Shown here: positions 1 through 6,174 of the stretch, in pieces
Layout: each line of letters starts with the position of its first letter
Position numbering within the stretch: the stretch's first letter is position 1
Assembly: GCA_903835275.1 (NCBI GenBank)
Contig: CAILMK010000716.1
Location: forward strand, 1-6,174
Source: an uncultured bacterium
Lineage (GTDB): Bacteria; Bacteroidota; Bacteroidia; CAILMK01
Reading direction: 5' to 3'
Length of the DNA stretch: 6,174 nt
The notes under the pieces: model-generated
Told to the model about the DNA's origin: nothing
The model's input: only the letters and a program-made list of their open reading frames with translations
The model's database searches: none
Translations under genes and position numbers: made by a program

Positions 1-1398
1 ATCAGTATTGAAATCACCATGAAGGATGCTAACATAACTTTATGCAAGGATGATCCTAAAAATATTCTTGTAAATGAATTGTATCCTGCCAATGGAGGTG
101 TCGTTTCTTATGAGAGTCAAAATGGCAAATTCAATATTACAAACGTAGCAAATACAGGTTGTACACTTACAGGAGTTGCAGATGGCGCAGATAACCTTAT
201 TTGCAAATATACCATTGGTGGCGTATCCTACAAAGAGGTAGTTCCTGTACAGGTTAACTTTGTTAAGTTTGCTAACAATAACAGGCAAGTATATGCCTGG
301 TATCCGGGCGGAAATGAGGATGCCACTTTATTGCTGGATCCGAATACTCCTGCTGCAAATGTAACCTGGGAATTGAAGCTGAACGGAGGAAACGGTACTG
401 CTACCATCAATGCAAATACTGGCGCCATCACCATGCCGCAGGCAGCCGGTGGAACATATACTTTAACAGCTAAATCAACCAATGATGTGAATTGCAAGGC
501 AACTAAGACTGTTGTCTTTATGGGATACGATGTACTCGTACAAAATTCAAAAAATGCCACCACTTGTGATGGCACACAAAATATACAGGTAAAAGTAGTA
601 CCTATTCCTAATACATTACCGGTTGCTGAACTTGCAAAATTCGGTGGCATTACTATCGTCAGCGAAACAGTGGATAATGATAATGGAAATGAGGCAGGAA
701 CTTCCGCACTTACCATTGGCGCGTTGGATGCAAATTATAGAACAACGATACAGAAAGCCATCTGGTACAAAACAAATGCAGGTGCGCAATGTAACTACAC
801 TAGTGCACACTGGATAAAAGGTCAGGCACAGGTAAATGGTGTAAATGTAAATACTCCGCTTCCGGGCAAGACAGATGCGAAACTGAATACAGGATTGAGT
901 TGCATTAACGGTAAAGCCGAAGTTGTAAAAGCGTTCAAGGGAGCTCCTTGGCTGATATGGGGTCCAAGTCCGGTGAACGCAGGAATGTGGCGTTGTGTAG
1001 TAGGCGGCTGGGGTACTTTTGCCCGCGATGTAAAGGGAAAAGCCAGCTGGTGGGGTCCTGCACAATCACAGTTCATGCCTTTTGTAATTGCGGAGGAAAA
1101 TTTCCACAAGAACAACCAGATTGAAAATCCCTTGCATCCAATGATGATTGATTTATACAACCCTAATAATGTAATGTGGAATGCGCAGTTCATGTGGTGG
1201 GATAGTCCAAACCTTGCAGTATCCCAGGCTATGATCATACAGGGATTTGTAGGATTATGCCAGGCAGAGTTTATGCGGTCAAATTCCTTTTTCTCTTATC
1301 CGTCACCGCGCAGATGCGCTATAGAACAAGAAGCGAAACAAAATACAGGGATACAATTTGGATTTAACTTCCCGTGTGCATACCCGCTATGCCCATAA
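1..1398 (+). CDS. C-terminal part of a large extracytoplasmic protein with Ig-like domains and a Trp/Cys-rich C-terminal domain (5' partial)
   Basis: The reading frame is open from base 1, so the true start lies upstream; the first ATG, at base 19, is internal and lacks a signal peptide. 465 residues are visible (numbering from base 1). Residues about 7-90 and 95-175 are Gly/Thr/Asn-rich beta-strand sequence of the bacterial Ig-like (BIG/PKD-like) kind; one stretch reads TWELKLNGGNGTATINANTG. Residues about 178-275 are a further beta-rich segment. The last ~190 residues differ: they are rich in Trp and Cys (WLIWGP, MWRCVVGGWG, SWWGP, MWWDSP) and contain EENFH at 365-369, then RRC at 437-439 and EQEA at 442-445. 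I do not recognise this family; a degenerate metallopeptidase-like fold is only a guess. There is no T9SS sorting domain at the C-terminus, which ends CAYPLCP. Extracytoplasmic location is inferred from the Ig-like domains and cysteines. The next gene follows after 72 bases on the same strand, probably as one operon. Confidence 0.85.
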   Translation: MSIEITMKDANITLCKDDPKNILVNELYPANGGVVSYESQNGKFNITNVANTGCTLTGVADGADNLICKYTIGGVSYKEVVPVQVNFVKFANNNRQVYAWYPGGNEDATLLLDPNTPAANVTWELKLNGGNGTATINANTGAITMPQAAGGTYTLTAKSTNDVNCKATKTVVFMGYDVLVQNSKNATTCDGTQNIQVKVVPIPNTLPVAELAKFGGITIVSETVDNDNGNEAGTSALTIGALDANYRTTIQKAIWYKTNAGAQCNYTSAHWIKGQAQVNGVNVNTPLPGKTDAKLNTGLSCINGKAEVVKAFKGAPWLIWGPSPVNAGMWRCVVGGWGTFARDVKGKASWWGPAQSQFMPFVIAEENFHKNNQIENPLHPMMIDLYNPNNVMWNAQFMWWDSPNLAVSQAMIIQGFVGLCQAEFMRSNSFFSYPSPRRCAIEQEAKQNTGIQFGFNFPCAYPLCP

Positions 1399-1470
1399 AT
1401 AAAAATTTGCCAATGATATAAAGACGCAATTGCACAATACGATAACCAGGAACTAAAAGCAAAGGATAAA

Positions 1471-2349
1471 ATGAATACCAATAACTCAATAAAGAAAGGA
1501 ATTTTACTGGGTGCCATATTACTTGCGGGATTGCTTTTCAGCAATACCGGCAGGGCACAACAAAAGATAAACGGTGAAGAAAGTAAAACAGCTCCGGTGC
1601 CCGTAAAGGTGCCTGATGTGAAAAAATCCCCGGCACCTGTTTTAAGATTAAAGCCATTGGATTCTGTAGAAGCAGGAATCATTGCAAAGGAGCTTATGGA
1701 TACCACAATTCTGGTGGGAACTTTTGAGGCTCCCGGTGTACGTACCGCCCCAAGAAAATTGAAGAACGGCATCATGCCGGAACTTGAGAATACCTATCTG
1801 GAGGCTGTGCTGGGACATACGCTTATGAAGTTGAATACCTTCAGGACATTTCGCGGGAATTTTGACAGCATGATATACCTGAAAATGCCAACCATGAATA
1901 CTGATGAGGAAGAGCCCATGCAATTTTTTCCTTTCCCGGATACACGCTGGTTGCTATTTCTCAAGCCATGCTATGATGCAGACGGTACACCCGCAGATAA
2001 CTGGGTGAGGGATATTGAAAAGGCAATCGCACAGAAATATATAAACGGTACTACACTATTCAAGGTGAACAATGAATACCATGGAAACCTGATCCTGAAA
2101 TGGAACAATGATTACCAGACAGCTTACAATGCATATACCATAGCACCCGGCGCAATGCCTGAAATGGATAAGCTATTGAATTTACTTGAAAAAGCACGTC
2201 AGGCAAAATGGCATTCTGAAGCACCCGCTGCTTTGAGTAGTGAAAAATGGCAGGATGAAAGTGTCAGAAAACTGGCTGTGCGATTAGACCAGTTACTGAA
2301 TTTAAAAGCACCAAAAGAACAAGAGGAACCCGTAACTCCGGGTCAATAA
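1471..2349 (+). CDS. Exported protein of unknown function, 292 residues
   Basis: I do not recognise the family. The ATG at 1471 is preceded by AAAGGA at 1461-1466, a better ribosome-binding site than most in this phylum, and it gives a clean signal peptide: Lys8-Lys9, a hydrophobic stretch at residues 11-23, then a signal peptidase I-type site after GRA (residue 29). No Cys stands at the cleavage point, so it is not a lipoprotein; the mature protein should be periplasmic or secreted. Residues about 38-60 form a Pro/Lys/Val-rich linker. The core, about 60-240, is mixed alpha/beta with several aromatic stretches (MQFFPFPDTRWLLFLKP). The C-terminal ~50 residues are predicted helical and charged, ending in a Glu/Pro-rich tail. 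It lies 72 bases after the upstream large gene with no hairpin between, and a strong terminator follows 43 bases after its stop, so it is likely the last gene of that operon. A role as partner of the upstream protein is inference from position only. Confidence 0.85.
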   Translation: MNTNNSIKKGILLGAILLAGLLFSNTGRAQQKINGEESKTAPVPVKVPDVKKSPAPVLRLKPLDSVEAGIIAKELMDTTILVGTFEAPGVRTAPRKLKNGIMPELENTYLEAVLGHTLMKLNTFRTFRGNFDSMIYLKMPTMNTDEEEPMQFFPFPDTRWLLFLKPCYDADGTPADNWVRDIEKAIAQKYINGTTLFKVNNEYHGNLILKWNNDYQTAYNAYTIAPGAMPEMDKLLNLLEKARQAKWHSEAPAALSSEKWQDESVRKLAVRLDQLLNLKAPKEQEEPVTPGQ

Positions 2350-2391
2350 AAGATAGAGTAGGCACGTTGTAAAGCAGAGATTATTTAGTGA

Positions 2392-2419
2392 AAAAGGCGA
2401 TCCCGTAAGATCGCCTTTT
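2392..2419. terminator. Intrinsic terminator, probably bidirectional
   Basis: A perfect 11-bp stem (AAAAGGCGATC at 2392-2402 paired with GATCGCCTTTT at 2409-2419) closes a 6-base loop, CCGTAA. On the + strand it is followed by TTTT inside the stem and then a T-rich tail (AGTTTTATTGTT), 43 bases after the stop of the 292-residue gene. Read on the - strand the same stem ends in TTTTT, so it can also stop transcripts coming from the convergent small gene at 2507-3013. Confidence 0.92.
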
Positions 2420-2433
2420 AGTTTTATTGTTAA

Positions 2434-2499
2434 TGAGTCTGAAGACTAATATTTATCCTTTCCACACGAGTCATCGCTACGCTAAAGACTCGAGCGAAC
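2434..2499 (-). repeat. Structured repeat, left copy of an inverted pair
   Basis: This 66-base block is an inverted copy of 3034-3098. Aligning it by hand with the reverse complement of the right copy gives 55 identical positions of 66, with 10 mismatches and one 1-base gap. It holds two dyads. The first is AGTCT-GA-AGACT at 2436-2447. The second is CGAGTC at 2467-2472 paired with GACTCG at 2487-2492 around a 14-base loop. It starts 14 bases after the terminator stem and ends 7 bases before the stop codon of the small - strand gene. No coding potential is apparent. The repeat resembles REP/MITE-type dispersed elements in form; membership of a genome-wide family is inferred, not seen. Strand is given so that both copies read in the same sense. 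Confidence 0.85.
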
Positions 2500-2506
2500 T
2501 AAGGGA

Positions 2507-3013
2507 TTAGCGCTTTCGAATATAAATATGGCTTATTTCAGTTATATCTTTGCCATTCACTTTATATACTTCGCTAGGCCAAATAACCAAGCTGTCTTTT
2601 GTAATCTTCCTAATATCATAATTGTCTTTATAGGCATAACCATGATCAACAATAGTATAACCGGGATCCATATTATAAGCAAAAGGGAAAGTACTTTCTA
2701 TTAATGTATCTCCATTGTATTTTTCACTACAGACATTCCTTAGTATATTTTCTTTTCTTATCAAAGTGAGCCTATCATTTCCCGCGAATTTTTTGAAATC
2801 AATTTCATCATCACATTCTCTAAAAATTATTTTTTGTGCAGGAAATGGATTTCCATTATTCATTCTAAATGTAGAATCACCAATGAAAGAGTAACGGTAT
2901 TCCCATGTACCGATGATTACCTTGTTCAATTTAATCACCTTTGTTGAATTGTCAAAGGACATAAAAAACAATATCATTATAAAAATACCCAGTGTTTTCA
3001 TTGTTTTTTGCAT
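2507..3013 (-). CDS. Small exported protein, lipocalin-like (hypothetical)
   Basis: 168 residues from the first ATG. A second ATG (codon 5, base 3001) gives 164 residues and a more compact signal sequence: MK, then a hydrophobic run to about residue 20. That later start may be the real one, because the best promoter box (TAAATTTG, 3018-3025) ends only four bases before the first ATG. No lipobox Cys is present. After the signal, the mature part opens with IIGTWEY (residues 33-39), followed by alternating beta strands and turns, and near the end YDIRKITKDSLVI (132-144). This layout fits the small lipocalin-like proteins common in Bacteroidota, which are eight-stranded barrels of unknown ligand, but the match is by general pattern and not by a diagnostic motif. 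Cys67 and Cys95 could pair. The gene is markedly AT-rich: sampled 60-base lines give about 25-32% GC, against about 48% in the two + strand genes. It sits between two inverted repeats, which suggests acquisition as a unit. Confidence 0.8.
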   Translation of the reverse strand: MQKTMKTLGIFIMILFFMSFDNSTKVIKLNKVIIGTWEYRYSFIGDSTFRMNNGNPFPAQKIIFRECDDEIDFKKFAGNDRLTLIRKENILRNVCSEKYNGDTLIESTFPFAYNMDPGYTIVDHGYAYKDNYDIRKITKDSLVIWPSEVYKVNGKDITEISHIYIRKR

Positions 3014-3017
3014 CTAA

Positions 3018-3025
3018 CAAATTTA
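3018..3025 (-). promoter_or_regulatory. Candidate Bacteroidota -7 promoter box for the small - strand gene
   Basis: Read on the - strand the bases are TAAATTTG, an exact match to the consensus TAnnTTTG. No matching TTG -33 element is visible at the usual spacing, and the upstream region is the right-hand repeat. Transcription starting a few bases downstream would begin at or inside the first ATG (3011-3013), favouring translation from the second ATG at 2999-3001. Confidence 0.45.
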
Positions 3026-3033
3026 CTCTCTTT

Positions 3034-3098
3034 GCTCGCGCGAGTCTTTAGCGAAGCGATGACTTGTGCGGAAGGGTAGAAGTGAGTCTTCAGACTCA
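3034..3098 (+). repeat. Structured repeat, right copy of an inverted pair
   Basis: This is the 65-base inverted partner of 2434-2499 (55 of 66 aligned positions identical by hand). Read on the + strand it can form two hairpins. The first pairs 3037-3046 with 3061-3070: ten pairs, two of them G-T wobbles, with a 14-base loop at 3047-3060. The second lies at 3082-3099, where GTGAGTCT and AGACTCAC pair perfectly around TC. The second hairpin begins one base beyond the stop codon of the 964-residue - strand gene and could act as its 3'-end stabiliser or a weak terminator, although only a short broken T tract follows on that strand. The other end lies nine bases upstream of the promoter box of the small gene. 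Confidence 0.85.
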
Positions 3099-3100
3099 CA

Positions 3101-5995
3101 CTACAACTTCACAATCTTCTTCACCGTTTGTCCATTCTCAGAAATAAACACCAACTGGTAAATTCCTTTTGACAATTTTAAGTTATCAGCGTCTATCATT
3201 AATGAATGTTGTCCTGCAATTTGCATTCCGTCAAATAATCTTGTTATGATCCTGCCATTTTCATCCATCAATATAATGCTGATAGATGAGTTTTTATCTA
3301 TGGAATAATTAATCACCGAAGATTCTGTAAATGGATTTGGAGAAACGATGAAGCTGATATTTTTATCTTCATCTTTATCAATTCCGGTAATTACAATGTT
3401 TACGCTATCCATGGATGTATTACTGCAATTATCAGAGTTCATAACAGTAAGGGTGATGAAGAATTTGCCGACATCACTATAAGTATATTTTTTAAATTCA
3501 TGATTTGAAAAACTTCCGTCACCAAAATTCCATGAATAGGACGCCAGGTTTGAGTCATTCGGAGCGAAATTATATGTGAATCCGTTTATTGTACTTTTTG
3601 TGAAACTTGCTCGCGGTAAGGAATCTATACGAACAGGCAGTGTTAAGGAATCATTTACACCCGTGGAATTGGAGGAATACAAGGTAACATTATAAACTCC
3701 CGGAGCCTTGTATTTGTGAGCGGTTGACATGCTATTTGAGTTAGTGCCATCCCCAAAATTCCAAGACCATGAAGTAAAATTTCCGTATTTCAGAGTACTC
3801 GAATTTGTAAACATGGTTGTACTGCCTATGCAAATACTATCTACATTAAACACCAATGAGGCATGTGTTTTTGGAATGAAAGTATCCACCGGGAAATTAT
3901 CAAAGGTCAGTGCACCTATTTTTCTTTTGTTTATCAGCCATGGTCCTTCATAGATAGTATAAGTATTTTCATAATAGGTGCCAGGAATATATCTGATCCT
4001 GCTAAAGCGACTATTGGTATCCAGGCTTAATTTGAGTGTATCGCCGCTGGTGCTTACTTTTTTTACATGACCAAATGACTGATCCAGATAGAACGCATGT
4101 CGTATATTGAAGACTACAGGTTTATTGTTTACATCAGTAACGGTATCATCCTTTGTCCAGGTAATTCCTGCATTCTTTTCCCTGAATAAAATACCTATTT
4201 CCCGATAAGTGGAATCTGTATAAAATACTTTTTTAACATCGGGAGGGGCTATGTTCAGAGTATCCTTGCTGCCATAAAATTGTTTATCAAGCATACGGAA
4301 AAAATGTAATCCCAAACTATCATATCCATCCACAACTCCGCCCGCATAATAATGGCAGCCGTCGTGACTTGGAAGTGCTGCAGTGGCCATAGGAGAAGTA
4401 TTCTTCAAGGTATCAGGCAATGTGCGAAGTTCTTCACGTACATCTGAGCCGCCGCCGCAACCGGTATGGATCTGTACTATGTAAAAATGCTGCACATTCG
4501 GATAATCCTTTTTCCAACTGTTATACAGCATATGAAAATGATTTCCATAACCGTATATGGAATTGCTTTCACCCTGATACCACATGATCGCTTTCAATCC
4601 GCTGTCAAGTCCGGCATGGCGCATCCGGTATAGAAGCCTGCCATAGGCAGTCTTCAGATTCTCCGGATCGGTATCATCGCGCAAATGGTATTCAACAGGC
4701 GTTCCACCAACACCTTCGTTAAGCACACATATTGGCATATGGTGTTTCTCTTTGAGTCTTTGTGCAAGAACTATTCCCCAGCTTCCGGTCGCAAAAATGG
4801 AACCATACACTCCATTCCCTCTTCCCCAGGAAGTATCTCCTGCATCCCCATCAGCTGCCTCCGTATTTGAACCGTAACTCCGCACGAATTCATTGGAATA
4901 ATTAGTGAGATAAGAAGATGCAATGGAATTGGATTGCCCGGCGACAACATATACATCTCCACAGGTAATATCACTTTGATAAAACACCATTGTATCCTTT
5001 GTGGAATTTACCAGGTGTATTTCAAAACTGTATTCAGAGAGCTCGGCGTGTATCCTTGCATTAAAATTCAAGGGAGCTGATCCACCGGCATAATTTAGAA
5101 TATTCCGGTAAGTTTTAATTAAAGTATCATTTCTGTAAACAAGCAATTTTGCAGTATCATATCCGGCAACAATTGCCTTCCCGCGGAATTTTACCGTACC
5201 GCTGTCGCTGTTATCACGTGGATAAAACTGAAAGTATTGCGGCACTTTTGACATCGAAATATTTCCGTTCTGTCCGGCGAGTGCATACTTACTGTTCAGA
5301 TAAATTTGAATGGAATCCCTCTCTGTTTGAGAAAGTGCCCTGTTGTAGATCAATACTTCCGATATATCTCCATCCAGAACAAAATTTGATCCGTTAAAGC
5401 CTCCGATATTAATTCCATTATCTGTATTTGCCATAGTATCCCTTTTGGTTCCGGCAAGGCTGTCATTGGTATAAAACCATGCCTTTTTTGCTCCGGTATC
5501 AACCATGGCACTCATGGATACATAATTATTTTTAACACTGTCTTTGGAAGAAACTGCAACTACAGAGTTATACCAAAGGGCAGGAGTGTACGAAAAAGCT
5601 CCCCAGAATAGCATGGAAGAATTCCCGCCTACAATGGTATTATAATTATAAAGGTTATTGATGCGGACTACCGAGATGATGGTGAAATTTCTATTTATCG
5701 GAAATTTGGATGGGCAGGTCATGTTATCATCCACACCATCAAACCTGAGCGTGGGCATACCGTTGGGACCTTTCTTAATATATTTTGGACGAAGAGAGAG
5801 CGTATTTTGGACGGCATTGTATTTGTGTCCGCTCTGGTCTGCCCATGATTTTACATTCCCCTTGGAATCCAGGCCTACACCTACATCAGATTTTAGCCAG
5901 AGCACCTGCCCGCTTTTAGGAATTTGGGCGTAAATCATCGTACTGAATAGTAGTAGAAAGATTGTTGTAAACAATTTAAAAAGCCTGTTTTTCAT
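3101..5995 (-). CDS. Secreted LamG-SGNH (SASA-type) carbohydrate acetylesterase with PKD repeats and T9SS sorting domain
   Basis: A 964-residue extracellular enzyme. Domains in order: signal peptide (1-23, cleavage after IYA, mature N-terminus Gln24); LamG/concanavalin A-like jellyroll (about 28-239, with VLWLKSDVGV, SWADQSG, LRFDGVDD and the terminal IYNRALSQTERDSI helix), a likely sugar-binding module; a short beta region (250-340); and an SGNH hydrolase of the sialate O-acetylesterase (SASA) type (about 345-575). The SGNH blocks are all present: GQSNS with nucleophile Ser355, GVGG at 428-431, WYQGESN at 472-478, and DGCH with Asp545 and His548. Known members of the family remove O-acetyl groups from sialic acids or plant and bacterial glycans; the substrate here is not evident. 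A beta accessory region follows (585-710), then two PKD domains, each with WNFGDG (745-750 and 822-827), and a T9SS type A sorting domain (about 880-964, with SPNPF, GIYQLVF and a basic end). The start is supported by the signal peptide and a promoter box 18 bases upstream; there is no Shine-Dalgarno. No SusC/SusD neighbours are seen. Confidence 0.95.
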   Translation of the reverse strand: MKNRLFKLFTTIFLLLFSTMIYAQIPKSGQVLWLKSDVGVGLDSKGNVKSWADQSGHKYNAVQNTLSLRPKYIKKGPNGMPTLRFDGVDDNMTCPSKFPINRNFTIISVVRINNLYNYNTIVGGNSSMLFWGAFSYTPALWYNSVVAVSSKDSVKNNYVSMSAMVDTGAKKAWFYTNDSLAGTKRDTMANTDNGINIGGFNGSNFVLDGDISEVLIYNRALSQTERDSIQIYLNSKYALAGQNGNISMSKVPQYFQFYPRDNSDSGTVKFRGKAIVAGYDTAKLLVYRNDTLIKTYRNILNYAGGSAPLNFNARIHAELSEYSFEIHLVNSTKDTMVFYQSDITCGDVYVVAGQSNSIASSYLTNYSNEFVRSYGSNTEAADGDAGDTSWGRGNGVYGSIFATGSWGIVLAQRLKEKHHMPICVLNEGVGGTPVEYHLRDDTDPENLKTAYGRLLYRMRHAGLDSGLKAIMWYQGESNSIYGYGNHFHMLYNSWKKDYPNVQHFYIVQIHTGCGGGSDVREELRTLPDTLKNTSPMATAALPSHDGCHYYAGGVVDGYDSLGLHFFRMLDKQFYGSKDTLNIAPPDVKKVFYTDSTYREIGILFREKNAGITWTKDDTVTDVNNKPVVFNIRHAFYLDQSFGHVKKVSTSGDTLKLSLDTNSRFSRIRYIPGTYYENTYTIYEGPWLINKRKIGALTFDNFPVDTFIPKTHASLVFNVDSICIGSTTMFTNSSTLKYGNFTSWSWNFGDGTNSNSMSTAHKYKAPGVYNVTLYSSNSTGVNDSLTLPVRIDSLPRASFTKSTINGFTYNFAPNDSNLASYSWNFGDGSFSNHEFKKYTYSDVGKFFITLTVMNSDNCSNTSMDSVNIVITGIDKDEDKNISFIVSPNPFTESSVINYSIDKNSSISIILMDENGRIITRLFDGMQIAGQHSLMIDADNLKLSKGIYQLVFISENGQTVKKIVKL

Positions 5996-6012
5996 GTTTT
6001 AAGTATATGATT

Positions 6013-6020
6013 CAAAGGTA
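6013..6020 (-). promoter_or_regulatory. -7 promoter box for the LamG-esterase gene
   Basis: Read on the - strand this is TACCTTTG, an exact TAnnTTTG match, 17 bases before the ATG at 5995 and preceded by an AT-rich stretch. No TTG -33 element is present at the usual spacing. The predicted leader would be only about 10-15 bases, A-rich and without a Shine-Dalgarno, as is usual in this phylum. Confidence 0.7.
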
Positions 6021-6066
6021 AAAATAATATGTATGTATCGATATTTATTTTTGATTAATCTCAAGG

Positions 6067-6105
6067 AATCCGGGATAGTTTTCTCGGTCTTTTATGTCCC
6101 TGATT
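6067..6105. other. Imperfect dyad between divergent promoters
   Basis: AATC-C-GGGATA at 6067-6077 can pair with TGTCCC-T-GATT at 6095-6105 (about ten pairs, one mismatch, one wobble), leaving a ~17-base AT-rich loop. No T tract follows on either strand, so it is not a convincing terminator. Lying between two outward-facing promoter boxes, it could be an operator or a chance dyad. Confidence 0.25.
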
Positions 6106-6147
6106 AAAAAATCTTGCATCTTAAATCATTAAATCTAAAATAATTAT

Positions 6148-6155
6148 TACCTTTG
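6148..6155 (+). promoter_or_regulatory. -7 promoter box for a rightward gene beyond the window
   Basis: TACCTTTG on the + strand is an exact TAnnTTTG match and continues as CACCC, a context often seen at strong Bacteroidota promoters. The nearest upstream TTG (6114-6116) is about 31 bases away, longer than the usual 17-23 base spacing, so the -33 element is unclear. No start codon for its gene lies within the remaining 19 bases. Confidence 0.65.
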
Positions 6156-6174
6156 CACCCTCGTTAATTTTTTG

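Noticed and set aside
228..1238. Long open frames on the - strand (228-716, 616-1065, 822-1238)
   Set aside because: They lie fully antisense to the clearly coding + strand gene, overlap each other, and have no signal peptide, domain or ribosome-binding site; they are frame shadows.
1402..1415. Possible promoter between genes 1 and 2 (TAAAAATTTG)
   Set aside because: The spacing between TA and TTTG is four bases instead of two, and there is no -33 element. Co-transcription with gene 1 is simpler.
1296..1923. Open frames on the - strand opposite the end of gene 1 and the start of gene 2 (1296-1775, 1648-1923)
   Set aside because: Both are antisense to genes with convincing protein features, and their translations have no domain-like composition.
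2434..3098. Classical insertion sequence with terminal inverted repeats
   Set aside because: The enclosed gene encodes a small exported protein, not a transposase, and no target-site duplication is visible. A non-autonomous cassette remains possible and is reported as a finding.
3729..5933. Short + strand open frames inside the esterase gene (3729-3953, 4685-4870, 5149-5397, 5658-5933)
   Set aside because: All are antisense to an intact 964-residue multidomain gene whose motifs are complete in its own frame.
6067..6105. Terminator for a gene entering from the right or left
   Set aside because: The stem is imperfect, the loop is long and no T tract follows on either strand; it is kept only as a weak dyad.
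1..6174. CRISPR array, tRNA, rRNA or riboswitch
   Set aside because: No regularly spaced direct repeats, cloverleaf or conserved RNA sequence was seen on either strand. A computed search (Infernal/Rfam, tRNAscan) would settle it.

Overview
The window looks like the chromosome of a Bacteroidota bacterium, probably a Chitinophagia- or Sphingobacteriia-like lineage, although the exact taxon cannot be read from it. Three things point there. A large secreted protein ends in a type IX secretion (T9SS, Por-type) C-terminal sorting domain. Three sites match the Bacteroidota -7 promoter consensus TAnnTTTG. Start codons mostly lack a strong Shine-Dalgarno sequence and sit behind A-rich leaders.

Layout. 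(1) Bases 1-1398, + strand: the 3' part of a larger gene that enters from the left. It encodes Ig-like beta domains followed by a Trp- and Cys-rich C-terminal domain of unknown family. (2) Bases 1471-2349, + strand: a 292-residue exported protein of unknown function, 72 bases behind gene 1 and probably in the same operon. This block closes at a strong hairpin terminator at 2392-2419, which is built to work on both strands. (3) Bases 2434-3098: a small AT-rich gene on the - strand (2507-3013, a short exported protein resembling a lipocalin-like domain), enclosed by two inverted copies of a structured repeat of about 65 bases. (4) Bases 3101-5995, - strand: a 964-residue secreted multidomain enzyme with signal peptide, LamG-like lectin domain, SGNH/SASA-type carbohydrate acetylesterase, accessory beta region, two PKD domains and T9SS sorting domain. 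(5) Bases 5996-6174: a divergent promoter region. One TAnnTTTG box drives the esterase leftward. A second faces right, towards a gene outside the window.

The one confidently assigned function is extracellular or cell-surface removal of acetyl groups from a glycan by the 964-residue protein. No SusC/SusD pair or other polysaccharide-utilisation gene is visible, so the substrate is open. The least ordinary structure is the small gene between inverted structured repeats. It looks like an inserted cassette, or a gene that has acquired REP/MITE-like elements at both ends. No transposase, CRISPR array, tRNA or rRNA is visible.
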